Assembly: GCA_009664345.1 (NCBI GenBank)
Contig: CP043547.1
Coordinates: 5,670,709 to 5,734,708, forward strand
Origin: Planctomycetales bacterium 10988
GTDB lineage: Bacteria; Planctomycetota; Planctomycetia; Pirellulales; Pb10988
Length of the DNA stretch: 64,000 nucleotides
Direction: 5' to 3'
Every line of letters begins with the position of its first letter. The first letter of the stretch is position 1. Positions 28,607 to 37,225 of the stretch are shown piece after piece. A model generated the notes under the pieces. The model was not told the DNA's origin. It did no database searches and was given only the letters and a program-made list of their open reading frames with translations. The translations under genes were made by a program, and so were the position numbers.

Positions 28607-29288
28607 AGGGACCTTGGTTTCTGGTGACTCTACGTTCTTTCCAAGCGAATCAATCCGTGTGGAAAACGTCCTAATTTATCGAAGTTTCCTGAGGTTGGCA
28701 AGGGTCTTTCTGCCAGAAGGAGAAAGTTCTCGTTTGCCTTAATCCATGACATTCATCGCACAGGAATGGTTCTGCCCGAGCACGGCAGCGACACTTTCGT
28801 TGTAGTGAACAGTTTGTTGTGTGACTCCCCCAAAGGATCGCTGATACGGCATTAAGTCTCATTCTCTTAAATAGTTATCTAGATTTCCCAAGATATCTAT
28901 TTTTCAAGGATGTCTCACAAAGGAGAGTGACTAGCATCCAGAAAACTTTAATAAAAAGGAAGATTCCTGAAAATAATTTCGCGAAGAAATTTTACTATCT
29001 ATAAACTGGCTATTGGAGTGCTTCTCGCGTAGTTACATAAAAAGATCATAGGTCGTTCTTTTCTAAGGTACTGTATACAAATAGTTTAGTGTAAATTTCT
29101 GAAGGTAGGAGACCCTTCGATTATCCTCGGAAGCAACGTAACTACTCGAACGATTCTACCGTATTTAAGGTGATTTTCGTGTAATCTTCGGAGAAAATTA
29201 GCTGCCGGGTCCAGCATTTGCTTGACTACGGATTCCTAGCACGTAGAGTGAATAGTGTACTCAGGCTATGCTGCTGTCAGAGAAACGC
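28607..29288. other. Long AT-rich intergenic region
   Basis: About 680 bases between nuoI and the hairpin chain ahead of csrA. No reading frame is credible on either strand. It should contain the nuoI promoter and the promoter for the csrA leader; neither could be fixed by eye. Confidence 0.5.
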
Positions 29289-29394
29289 ATGTGGTATTCT
29301 AGAATATGAATTCCACATCAGAGTGGTCGGGAGGATTTACTCTGCAATCAGTCTCGGTATGCCTTGAGGTGGTGATGCTGCCTTGAGGAATACC
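29289..29394 (+). ncRNA. Structured leader with three hairpins ahead of csrA
   Basis: Three adjacent inverted repeats. First, ATGTGGTATTC (29289-29299) with GAATTCCACAT (29308-29318), one T-T mismatch. Second, CAGAGT (29319-29324) with ACTCTG (29339-29344), whose loop contains GGGAGGA. Third, GGTAT-CC (29356-29363) with GG-ATACC (29387-29394). The loop GGA resembles CsrA binding sites. It may be a csrA 5' leader or a separate small RNA. Confidence 0.5.
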
Positions 29395-29439
29395 TTGTAC
29401 TGTGAGGGCTGTCAGTAGTCGAAGACCATTTTAGCGTCA

Positions 29440-29464
29440 GAGCAAGGAAAAGGGACTGCCGATG
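29440..29464 (+). promoter_or_regulatory. csrA translation start region with GGA motifs
   Basis: The stretch just before the csrA ATG contains CAAGGA and AGGGA. Such GGA motifs overlapping the ribosome-binding site are how CsrA represses its own or other translation in known cases, so autoregulation is likely here. Confidence 0.5.
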
Positions 29465-29686
29465 TTGGTCTTATCTAGGAAGAAAAACGAAAGTATTGTC
29501 ATCAACAACGATATTACCATTGTTGTTGTCGAAATTCGCGGCGATAAAGTTCGTCTCGGGGTGGAGGCTCCTAAAGAGGTGCCTGTCCATCGGAGGGAAG
29601 TTTATGATGCCATTCAGCGTGGTACGGTGGTGAATGATTCGAAAGCATCGCATGGTGCAGATCGGGCTACAACTGGGGAAGCTTAA
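29462..29686 (+). CDS. csrA: Carbon storage regulator, RNA-binding
   Basis: A 74-residue CsrA/RsmA protein, a homodimer that binds GGA motifs in mRNA leaders to control translation and stability. The first strand [15 protein letters not shown] is near canonical, as is the [23 protein letters not shown] segment with the RNA-contacting Arg. The C-terminal tail is short and polar. It has a long leader of paired sequences and is followed by tRNA-Glu on the same strand. Targets in this organism are unknown. Confidence 0.95.
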   Translation: MLVLSRKKNESIVINNDITIVVVEIRGDKVRLGVEAPKEVPVHRREVYDAIQRGTVVNDSKASHGADRATTGEA

Positions 29687-29809
29687 CTTTTCCAAAAAAG
29701 TGCCGAACTAATCTCTTAGAATCACTGTCTCTCAAGTTGATGGGTGTGCGTTAGAAAGTCAAGTAGGATTCGCTTTTTCTTGATTTATTTGAAAAGTTGT
29801 CTGATCCGG

Positions 29810-29838
29810 TTGACGAATTTTTGACGAACTCTTATAGT
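29810..29838 (+). promoter_or_regulatory. Sigma-70 type promoter of tRNA-Glu
   Basis: TTGACG at 29810-29815 and TATAGT at 29833-29838, separated by exactly 17 bases. The tRNA begins 35 bases after the -10 box. Confidence 0.8.
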
Positions 29839-29873
29839 AGGAAAACCTTCTGCGGAAGGGACATTTCCTCGCT

Positions 29874-29948
29874 GGCCCCATCGTCTAGTCAGGTCTAGGA
29901 CACCGGCCTTTCACGCCGATAACACGGGTTCGAATCCCGTTGGGGTCA
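29874..29948 (+). tRNA. tRNA-Glu (anticodon TTC)
   Basis: A 75-base cloverleaf. The acceptor arm GGCCCCA pairs with TGGGGTC (one G-T pair), discriminator A, anticodon loop CTTTCAC giving anticodon TTC, T arm ACGGG-TTCGAAT-CCCGT. No encoded CCA. Confidence 0.96.
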
Positions 29949-29971
29949 TTTACTTCTTATGAAGTCAGAAT

Positions 29972-30006
29972 AGGACGAAGCTCATTTTGGGTTTCGTCCT
30001 TTTTTC
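29972..30006 (+). terminator. Rho-independent terminator after tRNA-Glu
   Basis: AGGACGAA at 29972-29979 pairs with TTCGTCCT at 29993-30000 and is followed by a run of T. It ends the tRNA transcript before the convergent DUF2064 gene. Confidence 0.9.
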
Positions 30007-30008
30007 AT

Positions 30009-30710
30009 TTAGGTGCTGCGGTTTTTCCAGGAAAGCATTTCCATCTGGAGTACCGCCCAAAGCGAACGTTCCCAACTCTCTGCTTCTTCTCGATCTACTT
30101 TTGTTTTTAGAGAAATCGCTAAGCGGGCTAAATCTTCCTGTTCATCCACATCGTACCAAGCGGGAAGAAGGTGGTACTCAACTCCCAGCTTCTTGAGCCT
30201 TTCGACCGTATAATCCAGCAAATTCGGCTGACTCCAAGGCATGTCGTGGAAGATCGGTTCAATCATCTGCTGCAAGCCGATTAAATAATAGCCCCCATCT
30301 TCTGCTTCCCCCAGAACAACCGGCACCTGATCGAGTTTTTCCCAGGCTGTTTGGAGATACTCCTCTGGGAGATCAGGGCTATCGGAACCGAGGAGTATCG
30401 CCTTGGTCCCCGGATGGTTCAATGCCTGTTCAAAATAGAAAACCATCCGCTGCCCAAGATCCCCCTCGGATTGAGGCTGAACGATAAACGGATCGCCGGC
30501 AATTTCCTCAAAGGCTTCTCTTTTATCTGGGGGGCTAAAGGCTAATACTTTGCGATCTCCCCAGACCGTTGAATCTCGGGCACGGTTTAATAGGGTAGTT
30601 AAAAAGTGTTGGTGACAGCTCGCCGCGAACGCTTCATCGAAGCTCGATGCCAAGCGGGTTTTGACTTTCCCGGGTTCCCAATACTTGGCAAAGATCCCTA
30701 ATTGTCGCAT
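30009..30710 (-). CDS. DUF2064 / TIGR04282-type nucleotide-diphospho-sugar transferase
   Basis: A 233-residue protein with the GT-A-like fold of the TIGR04282 (DUF2064) group. Visible are the N-terminal FAKYWEPGKVKTRL motif, LGSDSPDLP with its acidic pair in the middle, and GGYYLIGL further on. Some members act in arsenosugar synthesis, but the true substrate is unknown for most. The frame stays open far upstream, so the start is set at the ATG at 30710. That leaves an 11-13 base overlap with the glutaredoxin gene before it, a sign of coupled translation. A glutaredoxin partner would fit a redox or arsenic-related job, though this is speculation. Confidence 0.82.
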   Translation of the reverse strand: MRQLGIFAKYWEPGKVKTRLASSFDEAFAASCHQHFLTTLLNRARDSTVWGDRKVLAFSPPDKREAFEEIAGDPFIVQPQSEGDLGQRMVFYFEQALNHPGTKAILLGSDSPDLPEEYLQTAWEKLDQVPVVLGEAEDGGYYLIGLQQMIEPIFHDMPWSQPNLLDYTVERLKKLGVEYHLLPAWYDVDEQEDLARLAISLKTKVDREEAESWERSLWAVLQMEMLSWKNRST

Positions 30711-30958
30711 GACGGGCCTTTGCTGGGAAGTTGCTTGGACAGCAACAGACGATTGAGAAGAATGGGAGAAATACGCCCTCGAAAGCGGACTTTGCCATCG
30801 ATTTCGAGAACAGGAACACAGGTGGTGAAGCGTTTTCGGAACTCCGGGTCTTCGTCGATATCGATCCGTTCGTAGTCCGTGATCTCTTTTTCCTGCAAGA
30901 GTTTTTCCGCATCCTCGCAGAGATGGCACCCTTTTCTTGTAAAAAATCGGATTTTCAA
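30698..30958 (-). CDS. Glutaredoxin-like protein
   Basis: An 86-residue thioredoxin-fold protein starting KIRFFTRKGCHLCEDAEKLL. The CxxC pair is C11 and C14, and the cis-Pro segment CVPVLEIDGKV follows at the expected distance, so it is likely a redox-active glutaredoxin of the DUF836/YruB-like small type. The start is TTG: GAAGGAG lies six bases upstream and an earlier ATG would add an unrelated N-terminus. It overlaps the DUF2064 gene and forms a two-gene operon with it. Confidence 0.8.
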   Translation of the reverse strand: MKIRFFTRKGCHLCEDAEKLLQEKEITDYERIDIDEDPEFRKRFTTCVPVLEIDGKVRFRGRISPILLNRLLLSKQLPSKGPSCDN

Positions 30959-31271
30959 ACAATTCTCCTTCAATTCTTGTGTAAGCAAAGCAGGGAAGAG
31001 GCGGAGAAATCTTGCAGCTTCCGCCACCTTCCTGGTATAGTAAAGAGTCAAGAGGTTTGGAAATGGATGTGAATCTCGACTTGAAAACCATCCTACGTTC
31101 CGAACTCGACAAAACATGGAAACATTGCTGCCCGTGAAAGCTCCTAGGTAGGGGTCTTTCCTTGATTATAGGCACCGACCACTTGGCGGAGCGAGAGAAG
31201 GTAGAGATCATTCCCTGCTCGCTTTGTCCTTTTCGTTTTAATCCTACAATTTGATAGGTCAAATTCGTTTT

Positions 31272-32408
31272 ATGTCAGAAGAAAAAAATCAGGAAGATCG
31301 TTGGCTTTCCCTGGTCTCCGAATTGGGAGCCGATGCCGCTCCGGAACCAGAATCGCAAGAAACCCGCAAATCCATCGAACCCCGTGTTTCCATCCCCGAA
31401 GATTACGATCAATTTCCCAAACGGCAAAGTGGCTGGGGGGACTTAGCTTCGCAATTCGGTTTAGAAGTCGAAGAGCCGGAAGCTCCCGCTGTTGAAAAAA
31501 TCACGACGCGGCAAACGCGAAAAGTCCGGGTGAAGAAGACCACGACGACCGAAAAGCCTGCTGAAGAAGCCGCTGCTAAAACGGAAATCGAGGCGAAATC
31601 GGAAGAGAAAGCCCCCGAACAACCCACGGACACACCCGCTCCTGAAGTTGCCGCGTCCGCGGAAACGCAAGAAGAAACCACCGCGGAGGCACCGACGGAG
31701 CAAGGAAAAACCGAGGAGGTCTCTGTCGAATATGAAGAAATCACCGAAGAAGAACGCATTCGGGCCTCGGCTCGGGCGTCTTTCGATTCCCTCTTTGGAC
31801 CGCTTCCAGATGCTCAATCCTCCGGTTCGGATTCCATTTTGACCGGGTTGGACGCCGGATTTTCTACCCAAGAGCTGGATCTTACGAAGATTGTTCCTTC
31901 TTCGAATACCTTTTTCCCGGAAACGGAATCGCCGAACGAATCGGATCAAGAAGAATCTTCCCGTCATTCCTCGGAAACCTATGATGAACGCACCGAAGCG
32001 GAAAGTAAATCGGAGCAAGGGGCGGAGAGTGAAGCGAAGGAAAAACGAAGTCGTCGCGATTCCGGCAAGCGTCGCCGTCGCGGATCACGTTCGCGTCAGC
32101 GGTCGAAGTCGGACACGAATCAAATTGCGGAAGTGACCCCTGAAGCCCGAAGTGATGATGATCAATCGTGGAATGAAGAGGCGACTTCTGAGCAAGAGAA
32201 GACTCCTAAAACCCGTTCTTCCGAGAAAAGCTCCCGTCGCTCTCGTTCGAAAAAATCTTCTCATCACAAAGGGATTCCTTCTTGGGAAGAAGCGATCAAC
32301 GTGATCATCGACACGAATATGGAAAGTCGGCAACGCGATCCGCGTTCTGGTTCCCCACGAGGTCGCCGCGGTTCCAACCGCCGTTCCCGTCGAGGCTATG
32401 ATAATTAG
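31272..32408 (+). CDS. Charged, disordered protein with acidic and basic halves
   Basis: A 378-residue protein of low complexity. The first 240 residues are rich in Glu, Ala, Thr and Pro, with short ordered islands (for example SWGDL-like motifs around QSGWGDLASQFGLEVEEPE). The last 130 residues are rich in Arg, Ser and Lys with RSRSKK and GRRGSNRRSRR runs. One conserved-looking segment is GIPSWEEAINVIIDTNMES near the end. Such Arg/Gly/Ser tails often bind RNA. The start at 31272 is preferred over 31251. Family name unknown; I have the impression of a planctomycete-specific protein. A strong hairpin follows. Confidence 0.7.
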   Translation: MSEEKNQEDRWLSLVSELGADAAPEPESQETRKSIEPRVSIPEDYDQFPKRQSGWGDLASQFGLEVEEPEAPAVEKITTRQTRKVRVKKTTTTEKPAEEAAAKTEIEAKSEEKAPEQPTDTPAPEVAASAETQEETTAEAPTEQGKTEEVSVEYEEITEEERIRASARASFDSLFGPLPDAQSSGSDSILTGLDAGFSTQELDLTKIVPSSNTFFPETESPNESDQEESSRHSSETYDERTEAESKSEQGAESEAKEKRSRRDSGKRRRRGSRSRQRSKSDTNQIAEVTPEARSDDDQSWNEEATSEQEKTPKTRSSEKSSRRSRSKKSSHHKGIPSWEEAINVIIDTNMESRQRDPRSGSPRGRRGSNRRSRRGYDN

Positions 32409-32421
32409 AAACAGACAAAAA

Positions 32422-32468
32422 ACTGCCGCTTATTCAAACGATTCGGAATAAGCGGCAGTCACTTTTAC
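32422..32468 (+). terminator. Strong hairpin terminator
   Basis: ACTGCCGCTTATTC at 32422-32435 pairs perfectly over 14 bp with GAATAAGCGGCAGT at 32446-32459, followed by a weak T-rich tract (CACTTTT). Confidence 0.8.
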
Positions 32469-32501
32469 CCTCGATTTTCTCGGTCCAAAGAGGGTCGCTT
32501 C

Positions 32502-33974
32502 GTGGCAGAGACGGCAGAACAACGCGAATTTTCCTTTGCCTACTATGCCCTCGTCAGTGGACTGGTCACCCCGCAAGTCTTGCAAAAAGCCCTCGCCGCG
32601 TTTGAGATCATCGATGATGATTCGCGTGAGGCTCCTTCACGGATGCCGGCGACAGGCCCCACCTTGACCCCGATCGAGGAAGAAGAAACTTCCTCCGATG
32701 CGGACAAAGTCACCTCTTTAACCGAGTACACTCCCGAGGAGTTGGAATTTCTCGCCCGAAAACTCGATGAAACCCTGCTTTCTGATTGGTTGATTCAACA
32801 AAATATCCTCAACGCTTGGCAAGCAGAGCAATTGCAGGCCGGTCGGACCAAGTTCAATCTCGGGATTTATCGCATTCTCGATTCCATTGGGCGAGGGGGA
32901 ATGGGGCAGGTTTTTCTGGCCGAGCATATGATCATGGCCCGCAAGGTGGCTATCAAAGTCTTGCCCAAAGAGAAATGCACGCCCAAAGGGATTCGCAGTT
33001 TTCACCGAGAAATTCGCACTTTGGCGCAGCTCGACCATGAGAACTTAGTTCGGGCGTACGATGCCGGGGCCGATGGGAAAGTTCACTACTTAGTGACCGA
33101 ATATGTGCCGGGAAGTGATCTCAAGCGGCGGATTCGCGAGCAAGGTCCTTTGACGATGTTCGCGGCGGCCTCGGTGATTGCCCAAGCCGCCCGCGGTTTG
33201 GCAGCGGCTCATCGCGAAGGGATCATTCATCGCGACATCAAGCCGGCCAATCTCCTGGTGACACCTGAGGGATTGACCAAGATTTCCGATTTAGGACTCG
33301 CAAGCGTTCTCGAAGATACGATCTTTCCCGAGAATCCCGACGAAATCAATTCACGCGGAAAACGCCGCATCGTGGGAACAGCGGATTACTTGCCGCCTGA
33401 ATTTATTCGACCGGAGGGAAAACTTTCGATCCGCTCCGATTTGTACTCTTTGGGTTGTACGCTCTTTTTCGCAGTCACTGGCAAAGTCCCTTATCCCGGG
33501 GGAAAAAGCAGTGAAAAGGCAAAAGCACATTTGCAACAGCCCTTTCCCGATCCGCGAATCTATAATCCGCAAATCAGCCCGGACTTTGTCCAAGTCATTC
33601 AAAAAATGGCGGCAAAGGCACCTCAAGACAGATATTATTCTGCTGAGGAGGTGGTGCGACACCTTCAGCCTTGGCTGCCTCGCTCTTTTCCGATGGAGAT
33701 TCAAGAAGGATTCGGCGCTGCCTGGCCGATGGAGGAAAATGAGACCAATGATCAATTATCCGTCGAGTCCGAGGATCAAGGCTACACGTTGCAAACAAGG
33801 ACCGAAGACTTACAAGAGGAGGACTCTCAGTTAGAAAATTCGTCTTCTCAAGTCGTCCTTATTGAGGAAGAAAAGCTTTATTACTTTACGCTACCTGCCT
33901 TGATGATTCACTGGTTTCTTTCGCTCCTCCTCGCGCTAGGAATTATTTTGACCTGTTGGTTTCTTATCTTTTAA
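32502..33974 (+). CDS. Ser/Thr protein kinase with C-terminal membrane anchor
   Basis: A 490-residue Hanks-type kinase. The first 120 residues hold a small helical domain common before planctomycete kinases. The kinase domain has the Gly loop IGRGGMGQVF (about 129-138), catalytic Lys K152 in VAIKVL, Glu in the FHREIRTL helix (E170), HRDIKPANLL with D245, and DLG in place of DFG at 263-265. All key residues are present, so it should be active. A single transmembrane helix at the very C-terminus (about 468-488) tethers it, with no extracellular sensor beyond. GTG is the start, in good distance from AGAGGG. Substrates unknown. Confidence 0.92.
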   Translation: MAETAEQREFSFAYYALVSGLVTPQVLQKALAAFEIIDDDSREAPSRMPATGPTLTPIEEEETSSDADKVTSLTEYTPEELEFLARKLDETLLSDWLIQQNILNAWQAEQLQAGRTKFNLGIYRILDSIGRGGMGQVFLAEHMIMARKVAIKVLPKEKCTPKGIRSFHREIRTLAQLDHENLVRAYDAGADGKVHYLVTEYVPGSDLKRRIREQGPLTMFAAASVIAQAARGLAAAHREGIIHRDIKPANLLVTPEGLTKISDLGLASVLEDTIFPENPDEINSRGKRRIVGTADYLPPEFIRPEGKLSIRSDLYSLGCTLFFAVTGKVPYPGGKSSEKAKAHLQQPFPDPRIYNPQISPDFVQVIQKMAAKAPQDRYYSAEEVVRHLQPWLPRSFPMEIQEGFGAAWPMEENETNDQLSVESEDQGYTLQTRTEDLQEEDSQLENSSSQVVLIEEEKLYYFTLPALMIHWFLSLLLALGIILTCWFLIF

Positions 33975-34008
33975 GTAAGTAAAGACCAGCAACAATTCCT
34001 TGGGGAGA

Positions 34009-34230
34009 TTAACGTTCTCGGTAGGTGATCCGACCTTTGGTCAAATCGTAGGGGGAGAGTTCAACGCGGACCTTATCACCGGGGACAATCCGGATAAAGT
34101 TCTTCCGCATCCGCCCAGCAACGTGGGCAATGACTTCGTGATCGCCTTCTAGCTTCACTCGAAACCGAGTATTCGCCAAGGCTTGGGTGACGACACCTTC
34201 AACTTCAATAGCTTCTTCTTTTTCCGCCAT
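34009..34230 (-). CDS. infA: Translation initiation factor IF-1
   Basis: A 73-residue S1-like OB-fold protein that blocks the ribosomal A site during initiation. The sequence matches the family throughout: [39 protein letters not shown] and the C-terminal [10 protein letters not shown]. It is a single gene, converging on the kinase gene with 34 bases between them, rather than part of a ribosomal-protein operon. Confidence 0.97.
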   Translation of the reverse strand: MAEKEEAIEVEGVVTQALANTRFRVKLEGDHEVIAHVAGRMRKNFIRIVPGDKVRVELSPYDLTKGRITYRER

Positions 34231-34426
34231 AGAGGTCTACACAGCTCCTTTTTCGATGAAATATAAATGAGTACGTAGGAAAAACTAATCATATCAAAAA
34301 AGACCAATTCGTCCAGCGACATTTTCTTGCAAAGAGGGCAAGTCGCCAAAATGAGCGAACTTGCGCTCCATTCTCATTACGAAGAAAAGATGGTTTTGGA
34401 CGAACTATTCTCTGAAAATAGATAGA

Positions 34427-35101
34427 TTAGGTTAAATAGGGAAGGATTTCCGGTAATTGGGTGATTTGTCCCTCAGTGTGATCGGGTTTCTTTCGGCAAA
34501 GATGAAGAACTTGCCACTCGGTCAACTGCCGGGCAGAAAGGTCATTTTGCTCATCATCTCCAATGAAAAGAATTTCCCGAGGAGGAATCTTCAAGGTTTG
34601 CTGAATTGCTTGAAAGTAATCCGGATGAGGCTTTCTCAACCCCATTTCGCTAGAGATGAAAAGCTGCTGACAAGCGGAAAGTTGGGGCATCTCCAAAGCA
34701 ATCGTTCGTAAACGCCGGTCAAAATTCGAGGCAATTCCCCAAGGAACCTTCTGTTCATCCAGGGCGTTGATAGTTTCGCAAGCATCTGGATAAATCGACC
34801 AAGCATGCGTCTGGGCAAAATAATCCCAGAGAAATTCAAAGACTTGGTTCGAATCTTCTATCTCAGAAAACACCTCCGCGACAATGGTTTGCCAGCGGAG
34901 GTGTTCGCGAGATTCGTCGGTTTTTAACTGATTTTCGAACTGGTCTTGTTGCTCCTGTCGCAAAAAAGCCGCACGAAAACGCCGGGCAACTTCTTGCTGC
35001 TGCCAGTCGATGCCTGCCTTTTGCCCCGCTTTCCAGTAAACTTCGACTGCGGAAGGCGACGGCTCGATGAGGGTGCCGACGGCATCAAACAAGACCCACA
35101 T
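34427..35101 (-). CDS. HAD-superfamily hydrolase
   Basis: A 224-residue haloacid dehalogenase-like phosphatase of subfamily IA. The first motif is LFDAVGTLIEPSP, where the nucleophile is the first Asp and the usual second Asp is replaced by Val-Gly-Thr as in several HAD-IA members. The helical cap follows, then the SNFD segment, the Lys of motif III (RKPHPDYFQA) and the acidic motif FIGDDEQND. The stop of rseP is 9 bases before its start, so it is probably the last gene of a dxr-rseP-HAD operon. Substrate unknown. Confidence 0.85.
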   Translation of the reverse strand: MWVLFDAVGTLIEPSPSAVEVYWKAGQKAGIDWQQQEVARRFRAAFLRQEQQDQFENQLKTDESREHLRWQTIVAEVFSEIEDSNQVFEFLWDYFAQTHAWSIYPDACETINALDEQKVPWGIASNFDRRLRTIALEMPQLSACQQLFISSEMGLRKPHPDYFQAIQQTLKIPPREILFIGDDEQNDLSARQLTEWQVLHLCRKKPDHTEGQITQLPEILPYLT

Positions 35102-35110
35102 GCGTACAAC

Positions 35111-37225
35111 CTAGGATGGAATCACGAAGCGGAAGACTTCCAGCACAATCACCGTGACCATCAGGACCACAATGAAGGCGACTCCGATAAATTGCAGCAT
35201 GACCGCCACAACGGAGTTTGCCGGCTTTCCGCGAATCAGCTCCCAAGTCAAAAAGACCATGTGACCGCCATCGAGAACTGGAATCGGCAAGAAATTCACT
35301 ACCGCGAGGTTGATACTGAGAATCGCCAGGAAGAACAACAATTGTCCTGGACCCGTGCTGGCACTGGCACTTCCCATGCTGAAGATCGTCAATGGTCCGG
35401 CGACACTCTTTTCAAAAGGAATCGCCCCCAGAACAATCTTCTGTAAAAACCGAAGCGTGGATACCAAGGTATCAACCGATGCCCGCCAGGAAAGGGAAAC
35501 CGTTTCGCTCAGGTTTTCGGCAACCTTCAAAGTAACATCCGGTTGGAAGCTGAAGCCACGTTGCGGATCGCCGACTTCCTTCGAAGCCAAAAGCGGAAGC
35601 GTAATCGTATCCCCTTGTTTCACTTGAAGGCGAACGAGGGTATCTTCTGGAATAATCTGGAAGAACATCGTTAGGTAAACCCAATCGACTCCGTCTTCGC
35701 CGAGCGAATAATAGGTTGAAACGCCGGAGGGCCATTCTTCTTCCGATTCCGAAGACGTAATAAATTCAACCGAGGAGATCACTTGGCCAGCGAGCTTTTC
35801 TTGATGTTTTAGGATTTCGGAAATCGCATTCTTGCCAAATTCCTTTTCCAAAGCGGCTTGGTCCCAATTCGAATCGACTCGCGAGAGGACACGGCAAGCC
35901 AGGCCCAACGCGGGGATGTCGAGTGGAGCCTTCTCTTGATAAAGCCAGCTAATCCAAGGAGGTTTTGGCTCGGTCGTCAGTCGAATCGGCTCTTCCAGCG
36001 GTTTGCCATCTCGTTGCACCGAAAGAGTGATCTCGGGGTTCTCCGACTGAGCGATTTCGTACATCCGCTGCGGTAAACCGAAGGGATCGCCGACCGGTTC
36101 GTCATTGATGGAAAGGATCAAATCTCCGGTTTCCAGCCCGGCTCGCGAGGCCGGGGAATCTTTTTGAATGGCTTCAATCGTTCCCAACTGCATGGGGAAG
36201 CCAAGCATCTTCATAGGGTTCGGAGCGACACTGATTTCAATTTCGTCCGATTTGCCTTCGCGTTCGACTTTGGCTAAGACCCGTTCGTTGGATTTCTTCG
36301 CAAATGCGATTAGGATTTCCGCGGCACTATTCACCGGCGCGCCATCGATGGCAACGATGCGATCGTTTCCTTTAAAGGCAGGTTCGGCTTTAGCAGCGAC
36401 CGAATCCGGCAGCGTTGGTTGCCGTTCGGCAAGTTGATTGGTTCGCCCTGGAATGATCCCGATGATCGGCATTCCTTCATCACTCGTTTGAGTGTTGAGG
36501 CGGAAGCTCTCTTCTACGCCGGTTCCTTGTTTTCGCACGGTTACCGGAATGCCATCTGTATAATCCTCCAGAACCACCGTTCGCTGGAGATCGCTGAAAG
36601 TAGGTTTGTTTTTGTCCCCGATTTTGATGATATCATCGCCAGGACCAATGTTCGCTTGCCAAGCGGGACTGCCGGAGCTGGGCAAGTAGACATTACTTTT
36701 CTGCTGATAGACTCCCAGATTGAAAGCGACCATGATCATCAAGAAGGCGAAAATGACATTCATAATCACGCCGGCGGAGATGATCGCCATTCGCTGGAAG
36801 ACCGTCTTCGAAGCATAGCTATTACTCGGGGGAACCTTGGCGGCTTCTTCCTCGACTTCTTCAAGATTCCCGGCTTCCCGGGCTTCTTCCGCTCGTTCTT
36901 GGGCCTCTTGAGCTTCGCGAATTTCTTTGGTTTCCTCGAAAGGATTGTCATTTTGCCCGAGCATCATGACATAACCACCCAGAGGCAAGGCCCCGATTCC
37001 GTATTCGGTTTCACCCCAACGGAAGCTAAAGAGCTTCAGATTGAAGATATCGAAGCCAAGATAAAACTTGTCGCAGCGGACTCCGCACCATTTGGCGACG
37101 GCAAAGTGTCCCAATTCATGGACAAAAATCACAAATCCTAAGCCGATTGCGATCTGGACATAGCCCCAAATCGTCATGAGCCAATCCGTCCACTCCGACG
37201 TCTCGGCAATCAAGAAGAAGCCCAC
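35111..37225 (-). CDS. rseP: Site-2 protease RseP, extended form
   Basis: A 704-residue intramembrane zinc metalloprotease that cuts membrane-spanning regulators such as anti-sigma factors. HELGH (H36, E37, H40) and the C-terminal LDGGH motif are present, with two PDZ domains between. It is about 250 residues longer than E. coli RseP. A charged cytoplasmic insert (about 95-135, rich in Glu and Ala) precedes the second helix, and a domain of about 200 residues lies between the second PDZ and the last helices. The GTG start has TAAGGAGG seven bases upstream, and it overlaps the end of dxr by 16 bases. Confidence 0.93.
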   Translation of the reverse strand: MGFFLIAETSEWTDWLMTIWGYVQIAIGLGFVIFVHELGHFAVAKWCGVRCDKFYLGFDIFNLKLFSFRWGETEYGIGALPLGGYVMMLGQNDNPFEETKEIREAQEAQERAEEAREAGNLEEVEEEAAKVPPSNSYASKTVFQRMAIISAGVIMNVIFAFLMIMVAFNLGVYQQKSNVYLPSSGSPAWQANIGPGDDIIKIGDKNKPTFSDLQRTVVLEDYTDGIPVTVRKQGTGVEESFRLNTQTSDEGMPIIGIIPGRTNQLAERQPTLPDSVAAKAEPAFKGNDRIVAIDGAPVNSAAEILIAFAKKSNERVLAKVEREGKSDEIEISVAPNPMKMLGFPMQLGTIEAIQKDSPASRAGLETGDLILSINDEPVGDPFGLPQRMYEIAQSENPEITLSVQRDGKPLEEPIRLTTEPKPPWISWLYQEKAPLDIPALGLACRVLSRVDSNWDQAALEKEFGKNAISEILKHQEKLAGQVISSVEFITSSESEEEWPSGVSTYYSLGEDGVDWVYLTMFFQIIPEDTLVRLQVKQGDTITLPLLASKEVGDPQRGFSFQPDVTLKVAENLSETVSLSWRASVDTLVSTLRFLQKIVLGAIPFEKSVAGPLTIFSMGSASASTGPGQLLFFLAILSINLAVVNFLPIPVLDGGHMVFLTWELIRGKPANSVVAVMLQFIGVAFIVVLMVTVIVLEVFRFVIPS

